NCBI RefSeq assembly: GCF_900172345.1
Contig: NZ_FWFY01000005.1
Coordinates: 62,001-126,000 of the forward strand
Reading direction: 5' to 3'
Length of the DNA: 64,000 nucleotides
Source: Limimaricola soesokkakensis
Lineage (GTDB): Bacteria > Pseudomonadota > Alphaproteobacteria > Rhodobacterales > Rhodobacteraceae
A program made the translations under genes and the position numbers. Each line of letters starts with the position of its first letter. Position 1 is the first letter of the stretch. Shown one piece after another: positions 42,445 through 51,355 of this stretch. A model generated the notes under the pieces. That model saw nothing but the letters and a program-made list of their open reading frames with translations. It was not told the origin of the DNA and searched no databases.

Positions 42445-43415
42445 TGCTGGACCGGTTGAAGGGACGCCGCTTTCTGGTGATTGGGAGGGTCGGCATGGAC
42501 CTGACGGCGATGCCGCCCGGCACCCGCACCCGCGAGGCCACCGATATGATGGTCTCGATGGGCGGCAGCTCGGCCAATATCGCGGCCGGGCTGGTGAAAC
42601 TCGGCTGCTCCGCCTCGCTGGTGACCTGCGTGTCCGACGACGCGGTGGGCTGGTATTGCGAGGATCAGCTCGACGCCTATGGCATCGAGCGGGCCCATGT
42701 GCGCCGCGTGAAGGGCGAGGAGCGCACCTCGCTGGCCCTCGTCGAGGCCCGCGTCGCGGAGCATCAGAGCGTCATCTACCGCAACAACGCCGCCGATTTC
42801 GCGATGAACGTCGCGGATGTCGAGGCGGTGGATTACACCCGCTTCGACGCGGTGATCACCACCGGCACGGTCTTCGCCGCCGAGCCGTCGCGCGCGGCGG
42901 CCTTCCGCGCCTTCGAGCTGGCGCGCGCGGCCGGGCTGCCGGTGATCTTCGACGTCGATTACCGCCCCTATAGCTGGCCCTCGCCGCAGGTCGCCTCGGA
43001 GGTGCTGAGCCGCGCCGGGGCCATGGCTGACATCATCATCGGCAATGACGAGGAGTTCGGCTTCATGGCGGGCGGCATCGAGCGCGGCTTCGCCCATGCG
43101 CGCGCGCTCGCCGAAAGCTCCGATCTGGTGGTCTACAAGATGGGCCCCGAAGGCGCCGTGACCTTCGCGAATGGCGAGGAGTTGCGCACCGGCATCTTTC
43201 CCGTCGATGCGCTCAAGCCCACCGGCGCGGGCGACAGCTTCATGGCCGGGCTGATCTCCGGTCTCGCGGAGGCGCGCCCGCTGCGCGAGGCGGTGCTGCG
43301 CGGTTCGGCCTGCGCCTCGGTCGTCGTGGCCAAGCCCGGCTGCGCCCCCGCCATGCCCGATCCGGCCGAATTGCAGGCCTTTCTAGACACCCATCCCGGC
43401 CCCACGCAGGGCTGA
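42444..43415 (+). CDS. iolC: 5-dehydro-2-deoxygluconokinase
   Basis: A 323-aa PfkB-family kinase: FLVIGRVGMDLTAMPPGT, MVSMGGSSANIAAGLVKLG near residue 40 and the C-terminal anion-hole motif ALKPTGAGDSFMAGL. It phosphorylates 2-deoxy-5-keto-gluconate. The ATG at 42444 overlaps the last base of the iolD stop; a GTG at 42441 is an alternative. It lacks the C-terminal DUF2090 aldolase fusion seen in some IolC proteins, in keeping with a separate IolJ gene. Confidence 0.93.
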   Translation: MLDRLKGRRFLVIGRVGMDLTAMPPGTRTREATDMMVSMGGSSANIAAGLVKLGCSASLVTCVSDDAVGWYCEDQLDAYGIERAHVRRVKGEERTSLALVEARVAEHQSVIYRNNAADFAMNVADVEAVDYTRFDAVITTGTVFAAEPSRAAAFRAFELARAAGLPVIFDVDYRPYSWPSPQVASEVLSRAGAMADIIIGNDEEFGFMAGGIERGFAHARALAESSDLVVYKMGPEGAVTFANGEELRTGIFPVDALKPTGAGDSFMAGLISGLAEARPLREAVLRGSACASVVVAKPGCAPAMPDPAELQAFLDTHPGPTQG

Positions 43416-43426
43416 AAGGACATCCC

Positions 43427-44284
43427 ATGCACATCGCCCCCCATGACAACCGCAACCAGCCCATCGTCGATGCCGATCACGACCTGGTGCCGCTCAACTA
43501 CTTCAACATCGTCAAGCTGAAGCGCGGCGAGAGCTTCGACTATGCCGTACCGGGCTACGAGACCTGCGTGGTGCCCGCCACCGGCACGGTCGATGTCGAT
43601 GTCGAGGGGATGGGCTTCGAGGCGCTTGGCCGGCGCGGCGTCGATGTCTGGGATGGCGAGCCCGAGGGCGTCTACGTCCCCACGGGCGCAAAGGCCCGCC
43701 TGACCTGCCGCAGCGAGGCGGCGGAGGTCTTCGTCGCGGGCGCGAAATACGACCGGGTGCTCGAGCCCTTCGACGTGCGCGAGCCCGAGCTCGACATCGT
43801 GCAATACGGCTCGGACGACACCAAGACGCATCGCAAGATCAAGCACATCCTCGGCGCCAAGCAGCATGACAAGGTCGGCCGCCTCCTGGTGAGCGAGCTC
43901 TACACGGTGGGGCAGGGGGGCTGGTCGGGCTTTCCCAGCCACAAGCACGATACCGATCGCCGCGGCGACAATGGCGAGATGATCGAGACCCGGCATGACG
44001 AGACCTACAACTTTCGCTTCCGGCCGGATTACGGCTCGGGGTTGCAGATGCTCCAGCGTGAGGACAACGCGCCGGGCGACGCCTATCACATCGTGAACGG
44101 CTCGACCGTGCTGATCGACAAGGGCTACCATCCCTGCGCGGTGCTGCCGGGCTACGAGATGTATTACTTCACCATCCTCGGCGGGCTGAGCCAGCGCAGC
44201 CTCAAGCAGTATTTCCAGCCGACCCATGCGGCGCAGCTGCACACGATCCCGGGGATCATGGACATGGTGGCCAAGTTCAAATGA
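43427..44284 (+). CDS. iolB: 5-deoxy-glucuronate isomerase
   Basis: A 285-aa cupin-type protein of the KduI/IolB family. Metal-binding cupin motifs are visible in GGWSGFPSHKHD and ETYNFRF, with YHPCAVLPGYEMYYFTILGG in the second half. It isomerises 5-deoxy-D-glucuronate to 2-deoxy-5-keto-D-gluconate. It lies 11 bp after iolC and overlaps iolJ by 4 bp. Confidence 0.94.
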   Translation: MHIAPHDNRNQPIVDADHDLVPLNYFNIVKLKRGESFDYAVPGYETCVVPATGTVDVDVEGMGFEALGRRGVDVWDGEPEGVYVPTGAKARLTCRSEAAEVFVAGAKYDRVLEPFDVREPELDIVQYGSDDTKTHRKIKHILGAKQHDKVGRLLVSELYTVGQGGWSGFPSHKHDTDRRGDNGEMIETRHDETYNFRFRPDYGSGLQMLQREDNAPGDAYHIVNGSTVLIDKGYHPCAVLPGYEMYYFTILGGLSQRSLKQYFQPTHAAQLHTIPGIMDMVAKFK

Positions 44285-45111
44285 CGCTCGCGACGCTTTC
44301 CGAGGTGCTGGGGCCCGCGAACCGCGACGGCTATGCGGTGGCCGGCCTCGTGACGCTGGGCTGGGAGGACATGCGCGCCTATGTCGCCGCCGCCGAGGCC
44401 GAGGGCGTGGCGGTGATCCTTCAGGCCGGGCCGTCCTGCCGCAAGCACACGCCGCTCCCGATCCTCGGCGCGATGTTCCGGCATCTGGCCGAGGCGGCCT
44501 CGGTGCCGGTGGTGGCGCATCTCGACCACGGCTACACCGAGGAGGAATGCCGCGAGGCGATCGGGGCGGGCTTCACCTCGGTGATGTTCGACGGATCGAG
44601 GCTGCCGCTCGCGGAGAACATCGCCCGCACCGCCGAGATCGCCGCCATGGCGCATGCGGCGGGGGTGTCCTGCGAGGGCGAGATCGGCTTCGTCGGCTAT
44701 GCGGGGGGCGAAGGTTCGGCCGGGACCGATCCGCAGGAGGCAGCGCGCTTCGCGCGCGAGACGCGGATCGACGCGATGGCGATCTCGGTTGGCAACACGC
44801 ATCTGCAGCGCGGCGGCGAGGGCGGTCTCGACGAGGCGCGGATCCGCGCGATCGTGGAGGTCACCGAGGTGCCGCTGGTGATCCATGGCGGCTCGGGCGT
44901 GCCGCATGCGCAGCGCCGGGCGCTGGCGCGCGGCTCGCGGATCGCCAAGTTCAACATCGGCACCGAGCTGCGCATGGAATTCGGCCGGGCGCTGCGCGCG
45001 GCCGTGGCGCGCGACCCCGACCGCTTCGACCGGGTGGCGATCCTGTCGGAGGTCCACGAGCCGCTGGTCGAGGCGACGCGCGGCGTGCTGCGCGGGCTCA
45101 AGGGGGAATGA
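44281..45111 (+). CDS. iolJ: Class II aldolase, likely 6-phospho-5-dehydro-2-deoxy-D-gluconate aldolase
   Basis: A 276-aa zinc aldolase of the fructose-bisphosphate aldolase class II family: VVAHLDHGYTEEECREAI with the metal-binding His pair, GEIGFVGYAGGEG, ISVGNTH and LVIHGGSGVP, then FNIGTELR. In an iol operon, directly after iolB, this is best taken as the IolJ step that gives dihydroxyacetone phosphate and malonate semialdehyde. Fructose-bisphosphate or tagatose-bisphosphate activity cannot be excluded from sequence alone. Confidence 0.88.
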   Translation: MTLATLSEVLGPANRDGYAVAGLVTLGWEDMRAYVAAAEAEGVAVILQAGPSCRKHTPLPILGAMFRHLAEAASVPVVAHLDHGYTEEECREAIGAGFTSVMFDGSRLPLAENIARTAEIAAMAHAAGVSCEGEIGFVGYAGGEGSAGTDPQEAARFARETRIDAMAISVGNTHLQRGGEGGLDEARIRAIVEVTEVPLVIHGGSGVPHAQRRALARGSRIAKFNIGTELRMEFGRALRAAVARDPDRFDRVAILSEVHEPLVEATRGVLRGLKGE

Positions 45112-45112
45112 G

Positions 45113-46102
45113 ATGCTGAATGTCGGGATACTGGGCTGCGGCCGCATCGGCCGGGTCCATGCCGCATCGCTGGGCCGGATCGCGGGGGCGCGCGTCGCCG
45201 CCGTGGCCGATGCGATGGAGGAGGCCGCGCACGGGCTGGCTGCGAGCTGCGGCGCGACGGCGATGACGGCGGAGGCGCTGATCGACAGCGCCGAGGTCGA
45301 GGCGGTGGTGATCGGCACGCCGACCCACACCCATTACGACCTGATCCATGCCGCCGCCCGCGCCGGCAAGGCGATCCTGTGCGAGAAGCCCGTCGACATG
45401 TCGGCCGAGCGGATCCGCGACTGCATGGCCGTGGTCGAAGAAACCGGCGTGCCCTTCATGACCGCCTTCAACCGCCGCTTCGATCCGAACTTTGCCGCGA
45501 TCCGCGCCCGGATCGAGGCCGGGGAAATCGGCGCGGTCGAAATGGTGACGATCCTGTCGCGCGACCCCGCGCCGCCGCCGCCTTCTTACATCGAGGGATC
45601 GGGCGGGATCTTCCGCGACATGATGATCCACGACCTCGACATGGCCCGGTTCCTCTTGGGCGAGGAGCCGGTCACGGTCTACGCGGTCGGCGCGGCGCTG
45701 GTCGATCCGGCGATCGGCGAGATGGGGGACGCCGATACGGCGGCGGTGACGCTGACCACGGCCTCTGGGCGAATCTGCCAGATCTCGAATTCGCGGCGCG
45801 CCAGCTATGGCTATGACCAGCGGATCGAAGTGCATGGCGCTCGCGCGCTGCTGCGCGCCGACAACATGCTGCGCGACACGGTGGAGATGGCCGGGCCCGA
45901 GGGCTTCTGCCGCGCCCCGGCGCAGGCCTTCTTTCTCGAACGCTACGCCGCCGCCTACGAGGCCGAGATGCGGCATTTCGTCGAGAGCGTGGCGCAGGGG
46001 CGCGAGATGTCCCCGAGCCTTGCCGACGGGCTGCGCGCGCAGCTTCTGGCGGATGCGGCTGACCTGTCCTGGTGCGAGGGGCGAGTGGTGCGGCTCGACT
46101 GA
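45113..46102 (+). CDS. iolG: Inositol 2-dehydrogenase (Gfo/Idh/MocA family)
   Basis: A 329-aa NAD-dependent dehydrogenase of normal IolG length: GILGCGRIGRVHAASLGRI, CEKPVDMS with catalytic Lys near residue 95, FNRRFDPNFAAI, and FRDMMIHDLDMARFLLG carrying the catalytic Asp and His typical of IolG. It oxidises myo-inositol to 2-keto-myo-inositol, the substrate of IolE. It follows iolJ after 1 bp and ends the + operon. Methylmalonate-semialdehyde dehydrogenase (IolA) is not in the window. Confidence 0.92.
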   Translation: MLNVGILGCGRIGRVHAASLGRIAGARVAAVADAMEEAAHGLAASCGATAMTAEALIDSAEVEAVVIGTPTHTHYDLIHAAARAGKAILCEKPVDMSAERIRDCMAVVEETGVPFMTAFNRRFDPNFAAIRARIEAGEIGAVEMVTILSRDPAPPPPSYIEGSGGIFRDMMIHDLDMARFLLGEEPVTVYAVGAALVDPAIGEMGDADTAAVTLTTASGRICQISNSRRASYGYDQRIEVHGARALLRADNMLRDTVEMAGPEGFCRAPAQAFFLERYAAAYEAEMRHFVESVAQGREMSPSLADGLRAQLLADAADLSWCEGRVVRLD

Positions 46103-46225
46103 GCGCGGTCCAACGGCGCGGTCCTGTCTACGGCGCGGCACCGGTTCGGTGTCGCGCCGTTGTCTTGCGGGAAGGGGCGTCCCGTGGCGGGCGAGCCCCC
46201 CGCGTGACGGCGTGCCGGAACGACG

Positions 46226-46253
46226 AGGCCCGCCCCCGAAAAGGGGCGGGCCT
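46226..46253. terminator. Bidirectional hairpin between the inositol and one-carbon operons
   Basis: Perfect 11-bp arms (AGGCCCGCCCC and complement) with a 6-nt loop ending in AAAA. It lies 123 nt past iolG and 30 nt past the permease stop of the facing operon. Its stem resembles that of the 11248-11273 terminator (shared GGCCCGCCCC arm). Confidence 0.7.
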
Positions 46254-46283
46254 GAGATCGCGGTCGCAGAGATTGGCGGGGCC

Positions 46284-47519
46284 TCAGCTGCGGCCCTTCC
46301 ACGGCACCAGCCGGGTTTCGGCCTGGCGCATCAGCATGTCGATGCCGAAGCCGATCAAGCCGATCAGGATGATGCCCATCATCACGATGTCGGTCAGCTG
46401 GAACTTGGAAGCGGCGATGATCATCATGCCCGCGCCCATCTGCGCCGCGACCAGCTCGGCGGCGACGACGGTGCCCCAGCACACGCCCATCGCCACCCGC
46501 GCGCCGGTGAAGATCTCGGGCAGCGAGTTCGGCACGATAACGTGACGCAGAATCTGCCATTTTGATGCACCGAGCGAATAAGCGGCGTGAATCTTGCTGA
46601 TCTTGACGCCGGAGACGCCGGCGCGCGCGGCGATGGTCATCACCCAGAGCGCGGCGAGGAACAGCAGCACCACCTTGCCGGTCTCCCAGATGCCGAACCA
46701 GATGATGACGAGCGGGATCAGCGCCAGCGGCGGCACCGGGCGCATGAACTCGACGATCGGGTCGAACCAGCCGCGGAACCAGCCCGAGAGCCCCATCGCG
46801 TAGCCAAGCGGAATCCCGACCGCCGCGCCGAGGGCGAAGCCGGTCAGCACCCGCAGCAGCGAGGCGCCGATATGCTCCCACAGCGAGTAGTTCTGGTAGC
46901 CGTTGGTCATGATCTCGATGAAGCGACCGACCACCGCCTCGGGCGAGGGCAGCCAGATCGGCTCCATCTGCAGGCCCTTTTCGGCGGCGAAGCTCAGCGT
47001 ACCCTTGGCGGTCATCGACACGGTGCCGTCCGCGACCGGAACCGTGCCGCCCGGCGTGATCCCGGTGCCGTTCACCGACACCACGCGCGCCTCGCCCGGC
47101 AGCGGGATCAGCTTGTCGCGGCCGCTCTGGACCGCGACCGCGACCTCGCCGGGCGCGTCGGCCTCGGTGGCGGGGAGCTGCCCATCCGGCCCGACGGTGA
47201 TCCGCACCCGGCCGTCGCTTACCGCGCCGTCGCCGGTTTCGGCCTGGTAGACGAAGGAGGTCTCGCCCGCGAAGGGGCCGGGCACGTGCAGCGGCACCAG
47301 CTTGGAGCCTGTGAAGGCGCCCCAGAGCAGGAAGATCACGACGACCGAGGCGATCGAGGCGATGCGGTCGGGACGGATCGCGCTCTCGTCGCCGAAGGTC
47401 ACGGTCTTGAGGCTGCTGAAATCGGCGCGGCGCATCCGGCCGCGGCGCAGCAGCCCGGCGGCGGTGGCGGCCAGCACGAAGGAGAGGATATAGACGAGGA
47501 GGATCGCGATGCCGGTCAT
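46284..47519 (-). CDS. NitT/TauT-type ABC transporter permease with a large extra N-terminal region
   Basis: A 411-aa permease. The C-terminal 200 residues are a normal TauC/SsuC permease: EHIGASLLRVLTGFALGAAVGIPLGYAM, PIVEFMRPVPPLALIPLVIIWFG and the coupling loop AAYSLGASKWQILRHVIVPNSLPEIFTGARV. The N-terminus is unusual: an extra membrane segment (ILLVYILSFVLAATAAGLL), a second near residue 60, then about 130 residues predicted to be periplasmic and rich in beta-type sequence (VRITVGPDGQLPATEADAPG and a VSVNGTGITPGGTVPVADG repeat-like stretch) before the usual core. Typical permeases have 250-300 residues. The start overlaps the ATPase stop. Substrate unknown. Confidence 0.88.
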   Translation of the reverse strand: MTGIAILLVYILSFVLAATAAGLLRRGRMRRADFSSLKTVTFGDESAIRPDRIASIASVVVIFLLWGAFTGSKLVPLHVPGPFAGETSFVYQAETGDGAVSDGRVRITVGPDGQLPATEADAPGEVAVAVQSGRDKLIPLPGEARVVSVNGTGITPGGTVPVADGTVSMTAKGTLSFAAEKGLQMEPIWLPSPEAVVGRFIEIMTNGYQNYSLWEHIGASLLRVLTGFALGAAVGIPLGYAMGLSGWFRGWFDPIVEFMRPVPPLALIPLVIIWFGIWETGKVVLLFLAALWVMTIAARAGVSGVKISKIHAAYSLGASKWQILRHVIVPNSLPEIFTGARVAMGVCWGTVVAAELVAAQMGAGMMIIAASKFQLTDIVMMGIILIGLIGFGIDMLMRQAETRLVPWKGRS

Positions 47520-48322
47520 GATGCGGTCTCCATGTGACCCATAATTTCTTCTTCCATGTTCCAGATCATCGACAGGATTTCCTCCCTGGTCTGGCCGAAA
47601 TCGGGGTGTTTCTTGACCTCCCGCAGATCCATCTCGGCCCCGAGATCGGCGAAGGGCAGGCGGTATTCCTTGTGGATGCGGCCCGGGCGCGGCGCCATCA
47701 CGATCAGCCGCTCGCCCAGAAGCAGCGCTTCTTCCACTGAGTGGGTGATCAGCATCACCGTCTTGCCGGTCTCCTTCCACAGCGTGAGGACCAGCGCCTG
47801 CATCTTCTCGCGGGTGAGCGCGTCGAGCGCGCCCAAGGGCTCGTCCATCAGGATCACGTCGGGATCGTTGGCGAGGCAGCGGGCCAGCGCCACGCGCTGC
47901 TGCATGCCGCCCGACAGCTCGTAGATCGCCTTGTCGCGGAAATCCTTGAGCCCGACGATCTCGAGCAGCCGGTCGACCTCGGGCAGGTATTCGGACTTGG
48001 ACCGCCCGGCCATGCGTGGCCCGAAGGAGACGTTGTCGCGCACGTTCATCCATTCGAACAGCGCCCCCTCCTGGAACACCATGCCGCGCTCGGCATCGGG
48101 GCCGCGCACCGCGTGGCCGTTCAGCGTGATCTCGCCCGAGGTGGGGGCGAGAAACCCCGCCACGATGTTGAGCAGCGTGGTCTTGCCGCAGCCCGATGGC
48201 CCGAGGACCGACAGGAGTTCGCCCTGCGCGAGATGCAGCGACACGTCCCGCAGGGCCTGCACATGGGTTCCATTGGGCAAATCGAAGCGCATCGAGATGT
48301 TGTTCAGCGTCAATCCGGGCAT
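47516..48322 (-). CDS. NitT/TauT-type ABC transporter ATPase (second system)
   Basis: A 268-aa ABC ATPase: Walker A GPSGCGKTT, signature ELSGGMQQRVALARCLA, Walker B VILMDEPLGALDALTRE and LITHSVEEALLLGERL. Similar to the ATPase at 26354-27142 but with a longer C-terminus that includes an acidic/basic tail (ADLGAEMDLREVKKHPDF). It serves the permease encoded next, with the binding protein 60 bp upstream. Confidence 0.93.
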   Translation of the reverse strand: MPGLTLNNISMRFDLPNGTHVQALRDVSLHLAQGELLSVLGPSGCGKTTLLNIVAGFLAPTSGEITLNGHAVRGPDAERGMVFQEGALFEWMNVRDNVSFGPRMAGRSKSEYLPEVDRLLEIVGLKDFRDKAIYELSGGMQQRVALARCLANDPDVILMDEPLGALDALTREKMQALVLTLWKETGKTVMLITHSVEEALLLGERLIVMAPRPGRIHKEYRLPFADLGAEMDLREVKKHPDFGQTREEILSMIWNMEEEIMGHMETAS

Positions 48323-48357
48323 CCGGGCATTCCCTTGTCGGTGGGGATGGGGTGGGG

Positions 48358-48377
48358 GAGGCGCCGTCGCGCCTCCG
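48358..48377 (-). terminator. Intra-operon hairpin after the second TauA-like gene
   Basis: Perfect 8-bp arms (GGAGGCGC and complement) with a 4-nt loop, 5 nt beyond the binding-protein stop and upstream of the ATPase gene. Position matches the hairpins after the other three complete binding-protein genes. Confidence 0.5.
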
Positions 48378-48382
48378 CCGGC

Positions 48383-49378
48383 TCAGTTGGTGCCGATGTC
48401 CTGCAGCGGCGCCGTGATGATCAGCTCGCCATAGCCGGGCAGGATCGACGGCACAGTGCCATGCGCGTGGAAGAACTCGGCCGCCCCGTCGATATAGCTG
48501 CCGACGCGGCCGCCGAGCCATTTCTCCGAGAGCAGCGTGTCGACCGGGATGAAGGTGAAATCGTCGATCACCTCGCCGGCGGGGCCCTCTTCCATGCCGG
48601 CGTCGCGGGCGATGACCGGCAGCATCTCGGCCCGGTCCGCGCCGGCGTTCCACTTGGCGTTCATCTCGGCGGTGAGTTCGAGGAAATCCGCCAGCAGTTC
48701 CGGCCGGGCCGCGGCGAACTCGGCCGAGGTGGTGGTCAGGTCGAAGGAGAGGATGCCGATCTCCTCCTTTTCCGGGCCGGTCAGCAGCACGTTGCCGTAA
48801 TCCATCATCCGCGCCAGCGCGCCGCCCCAGCCGCAGGCCATGTCGACATCGCCGCGCGAGAAGGCGGCGGCGCCCTCGGCCGGAGCCATGTCGACGATCG
48901 ACATGGTCGAGGTGTCGACCTCGAAATGCTCCATCAGCTGCAGGAAGGTGTATTGCGCGCCGGTGCCGACCGGCACCGCGACGCGCAGCCCCTCCAGCTC
49001 CTTGGCGTTTTCGGCATCGATCTCGAGCGCCGCCGCGACCACGCAGTTCTCGTTGTCGGCATAGGAGGCGGCGATGTCGACGATGCGCAGGTCCTGACCT
49101 GCCGAGGCGGCGCCGATGAAGGGCAGCACGCCCTGGCTGATCGCGATCTGCACGTTGCCTGCGGCCATCGCGGCGGACATGGCGGTGCCGGAATCGAAGC
49201 GGACCCAGTTCACCGGCAGGCCGAGCTTCTCGTCATAGAGCCCCTCGGCCTTGGCGTATTGGAACGGCATCGGCCATTCGGGGAAGTAGGCGACGGTCAG
49301 CCCGTCCTGGGCGCTGGCGGCGGTCCCGGCCAGAAGACCGGTCAGGGCGAGGATCGGCAGGGTCGACTTGCGTGTCAT
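48383..49378 (-). CDS. NitT/TauT-type ABC transporter substrate-binding protein (second system)
   Basis: A 331-aa periplasmic protein with signal peptide (MTRKSTLPILALTGLLAGTAASA) and TauA-like features: LTVAYFPEWPMPFQYAKAEGLYDEKLGLPVNWVRFDSGTAMSAAMAAGNVQIAISQG and RVAVPVGTGAQYTFLQLMEHF. The operon encodes a dimethylglycine-dehydrogenase-like enzyme and one-carbon genes, so the ligand is probably an N-methylated compound, perhaps a sulfonate or carboxylate. The ligand cannot be read from the sequence. Confidence 0.9.
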   Translation of the reverse strand: MTRKSTLPILALTGLLAGTAASAQDGLTVAYFPEWPMPFQYAKAEGLYDEKLGLPVNWVRFDSGTAMSAAMAAGNVQIAISQGVLPFIGAASAGQDLRIVDIAASYADNENCVVAAALEIDAENAKELEGLRVAVPVGTGAQYTFLQLMEHFEVDTSTMSIVDMAPAEGAAAFSRGDVDMACGWGGALARMMDYGNVLLTGPEKEEIGILSFDLTTTSAEFAAARPELLADFLELTAEMNAKWNAGADRAEMLPVIARDAGMEEGPAGEVIDDFTFIPVDTLLSEKWLGGRVGSYIDGAAEFFHAHGTVPSILPGYGELIITAPLQDIGTN

Positions 49379-49458
49379 GGGTCTGTCCTTGTTGGGTCTG
49401 GATATGGCCGGTCGGGGCGGCCGGGGTGACGATCGGTTTGCCCGATTTCTCGTGGGGC

Positions 49459-49477
49459 GGCGCGGACGGGCCGCGCC
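49459..49477 (-). terminator. Hairpin between purU and the second TauA-like gene
   Basis: Perfect 7-bp arms (GGCGCGG and complement) with loop ACGGG, 17 nt past the purU stop. No T-run; possibly a processing or attenuation element inside the operon. Confidence 0.4.
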
Positions 49478-49493
49478 GGTGGCGGGATGGGGC

Positions 49494-50378
49494 TCAGCCC
49501 ATCCGTTCGCTGGAATAGGATCCCGGCGATGCGGGGAAGACGACGGTCTTGTCGCCATTGAGGAAGACGCGGCGGTTGGCGTGGGAGTGGATGGCGCGGG
49601 CGAGGACCTGCGCCTCGACGTCGCGGCCGAGCGAGACGTAGTCCTCGGCCGATTGCGCATGGGTGACGCGGACGATGTCCTGCTCGATGATCGGGCCCTC
49701 GTCGAGATCGGCGGTGACGTAGTGCGAGGTGGCGCCGATCAGCTTCACGCCGCGCTGGAACGCCTGCTTGTAGGGGTTGGCGCCCTTGAAGCTGGGCAGG
49801 AAGGAGTGGTGGATGTTGATGATCCGGCCCGACATCTTGCTGCACATCTCGTCGGAGAGGATCTGCATGTAGCGCGCCAGCACGATCAGCTCGGCGCCCA
49901 CCTCCTCGACCACCGCCATGATCCGCGCCTCGGCCTCGGGCTTGTTGGCGCGGGTGACCTTGATGCAGTGGAACGGGATGTCGTGGTTCACCACCAGCTT
50001 CTGGTAGTCCATGTGGTTCGAGACCACCGCGACGATGTCGATCGGCAGCGCGCCGATCTTCCAGCGGTAGAGCAGGTCGTTGAGGCAATGGCCGAAGCGC
50101 GAGACCATGACCACGACCTTCATCTTGCGGGCCTCGTCGTGGAACGCGTAGTCCATGCCGAAGCTGCGGGCGGTCTCGGCGAAGCCCGCTTCGAGATCGG
50201 CCAGCGTCGCACCGGTCTCCGACACGACGCTCACCCGCATGAAGAAGCCACCGGTCTCGGGGTCGTCATACTGGGCGCTGTCGGCGATGTTGCAGCCGTT
50301 CTCGGCCAGGTAGCCGGCGATGGCCGCGACGACGCCGCGGCTCGATTGGCAGGTCACGGTCAGGCAGAACTTGGTCAT
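49494..50378 (-). CDS. purU: Formyltetrahydrofolate deformylase
   Basis: A 294-aa PurU: N-terminal ACT domain (FCLTVTCQSSRGVVAAIAGYLAENGCNI, residues 3-75) and a C-terminal formyltransferase-like domain with VVSNHMDYQKLV, INIHHSFLPSFKGANPYKQAF and GATSHYVTADLDEGPIIEQD carrying the catalytic Asn-His-Asp set. It hydrolyses 10-formyl-THF to formate and THF. In this operon it would regenerate THF from one-carbon units made by the dehydrogenase. It lies 65 bp after folD. Confidence 0.95.
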   Translation of the reverse strand: MTKFCLTVTCQSSRGVVAAIAGYLAENGCNIADSAQYDDPETGGFFMRVSVVSETGATLADLEAGFAETARSFGMDYAFHDEARKMKVVVMVSRFGHCLNDLLYRWKIGALPIDIVAVVSNHMDYQKLVVNHDIPFHCIKVTRANKPEAEARIMAVVEEVGAELIVLARYMQILSDEMCSKMSGRIINIHHSFLPSFKGANPYKQAFQRGVKLIGATSHYVTADLDEGPIIEQDIVRVTHAQSAEDYVSLGRDVEAQVLARAIHSHANRRVFLNGDKTVVFPASPGSYSSERMG

Positions 50379-50405
50379 GGGCGTCTCCGAAGGATGGCGG
50401 GCGGG

Positions 50406-50424
50406 CCGGGGCGCGGTGCCCCGG
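50406..50424 (-). terminator. Hairpin between folD and purU
   Basis: Perfect 7-bp arms (CCGGGGC and complement) with a 5-nt loop, 20 nt past the folD stop, no T-run. Confidence 0.4.
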
Positions 50425-50443
50425 CGGTCGCTGATGCGGCGTG

Positions 50444-51355
50444 TCAGGCGGTGAGCCCCTCGGGCTCGGGCAGGCCGTGGGCGCGGCAGCAGGCGGTCAG
50501 CGTGTTGGACAGCAGGCAGGCAATGGTCATCGGGCCGACGCCGCCGGGCACCGGCGTGATCGCGCCCGCGACGCGCGCCGCGTCGTCGAAATCGACATCG
50601 CCGACGAGCCGGGTCCTGCCGTCCCCGGCCTCGATCCGGTTGATGCCCACGTCGATCACCGTGGCGCCGGGCTTGATCCAGTCGCCCGGGATCATCCGTG
50701 GCCGGCCCACCGCCACCACGAGGATGTCGGCGCCCCGGCAGATCGCTTCGAGATCGCGCGAATGGCGATGCGCCACGGTCACAGTGCAGTCGTCGCGCAG
50801 CAGCAGCTGCGCCATCGGCCGGCCGACGATGTTCGAGCGTCCGACCACCACGGCGTTGAGCCCCTTGAGGCTGCCCAGCCGGTCGCGCAGCATCATCAGG
50901 CAGCCCAGCGGCGTGCAGGGCACCAGCGCCTTCTGCCCGGTTGCCAGAAGGCCGACATTGGAGACGTGGAAGCCGTCGACATCCTTGGCCGGGTCGATCG
51001 CCGCCAGCACCGCCTCTGTGTCGATGTGGCGCGGCAGCGGCAGCTGCACGAGGATGCCGTGCACCGCCGGGTCGGCGTTGAGCCGCGCCAGCAGCGTCAA
51101 GAGCTCGGCCTGCGTCGTCTCGGCGGCGAGCTTGTGCTCGAAGCCGGTCATGCCGACCTCGCGAGTCTGGCGCGCCTTGTTGCGCACATAGACCTCGGAG
51201 GCCGGGTCCTCGCCCACCAGCACCACCGCGAGCCCCGGCGTGATCCCCTGCACGGATGTCAGCTCCGCCACGTGATCGGCGACGCGAGCGCGCACACCGG
51301 CGGCAAAACCCTTGCCGTCGATGCGGGCCGCGCGCGTGGTCTCGCGGATGTTCAT
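50444..51355 (-). CDS. folD: Methylenetetrahydrofolate dehydrogenase / methenyl-THF cyclohydrolase
   Basis: A 303-aa Fol[19 protein letters not shown] with the catalytic Lys, [41 protein letters not shown] and VIDVGINR are the standard motifs. It oxidises 5,10-methylene-THF to methenyl-THF and hydrolyses that to 10-formyl-THF, the PurU substrate. Its ATG overlaps the etfA stop, so it is translationally linked with the ETF genes; a chromosomal folD probably exists too. Confidence 0.95.
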   Translation of the reverse strand: MNIRETTRAARIDGKGFAAGVRARVADHVAELTSVQGITPGLAVVLVGEDPASEVYVRNKARQTREVGMTGFEHKLAAETTQAELLTLLARLNADPAVHGILVQLPLPRHIDTEAVLAAIDPAKDVDGFHVSNVGLLATGQKALVPCTPLGCLMMLRDRLGSLKGLNAVVVGRSNIVGRPMAQLLLRDDCTVTVAHRHSRDLEAICRGADILVVAVGRPRMIPGDWIKPGATVIDVGINRIEAGDGRTRLVGDVDFDDAARVAGAITPVPGGVGPMTIACLLSNTLTACCRAHGLPEPEGLTA

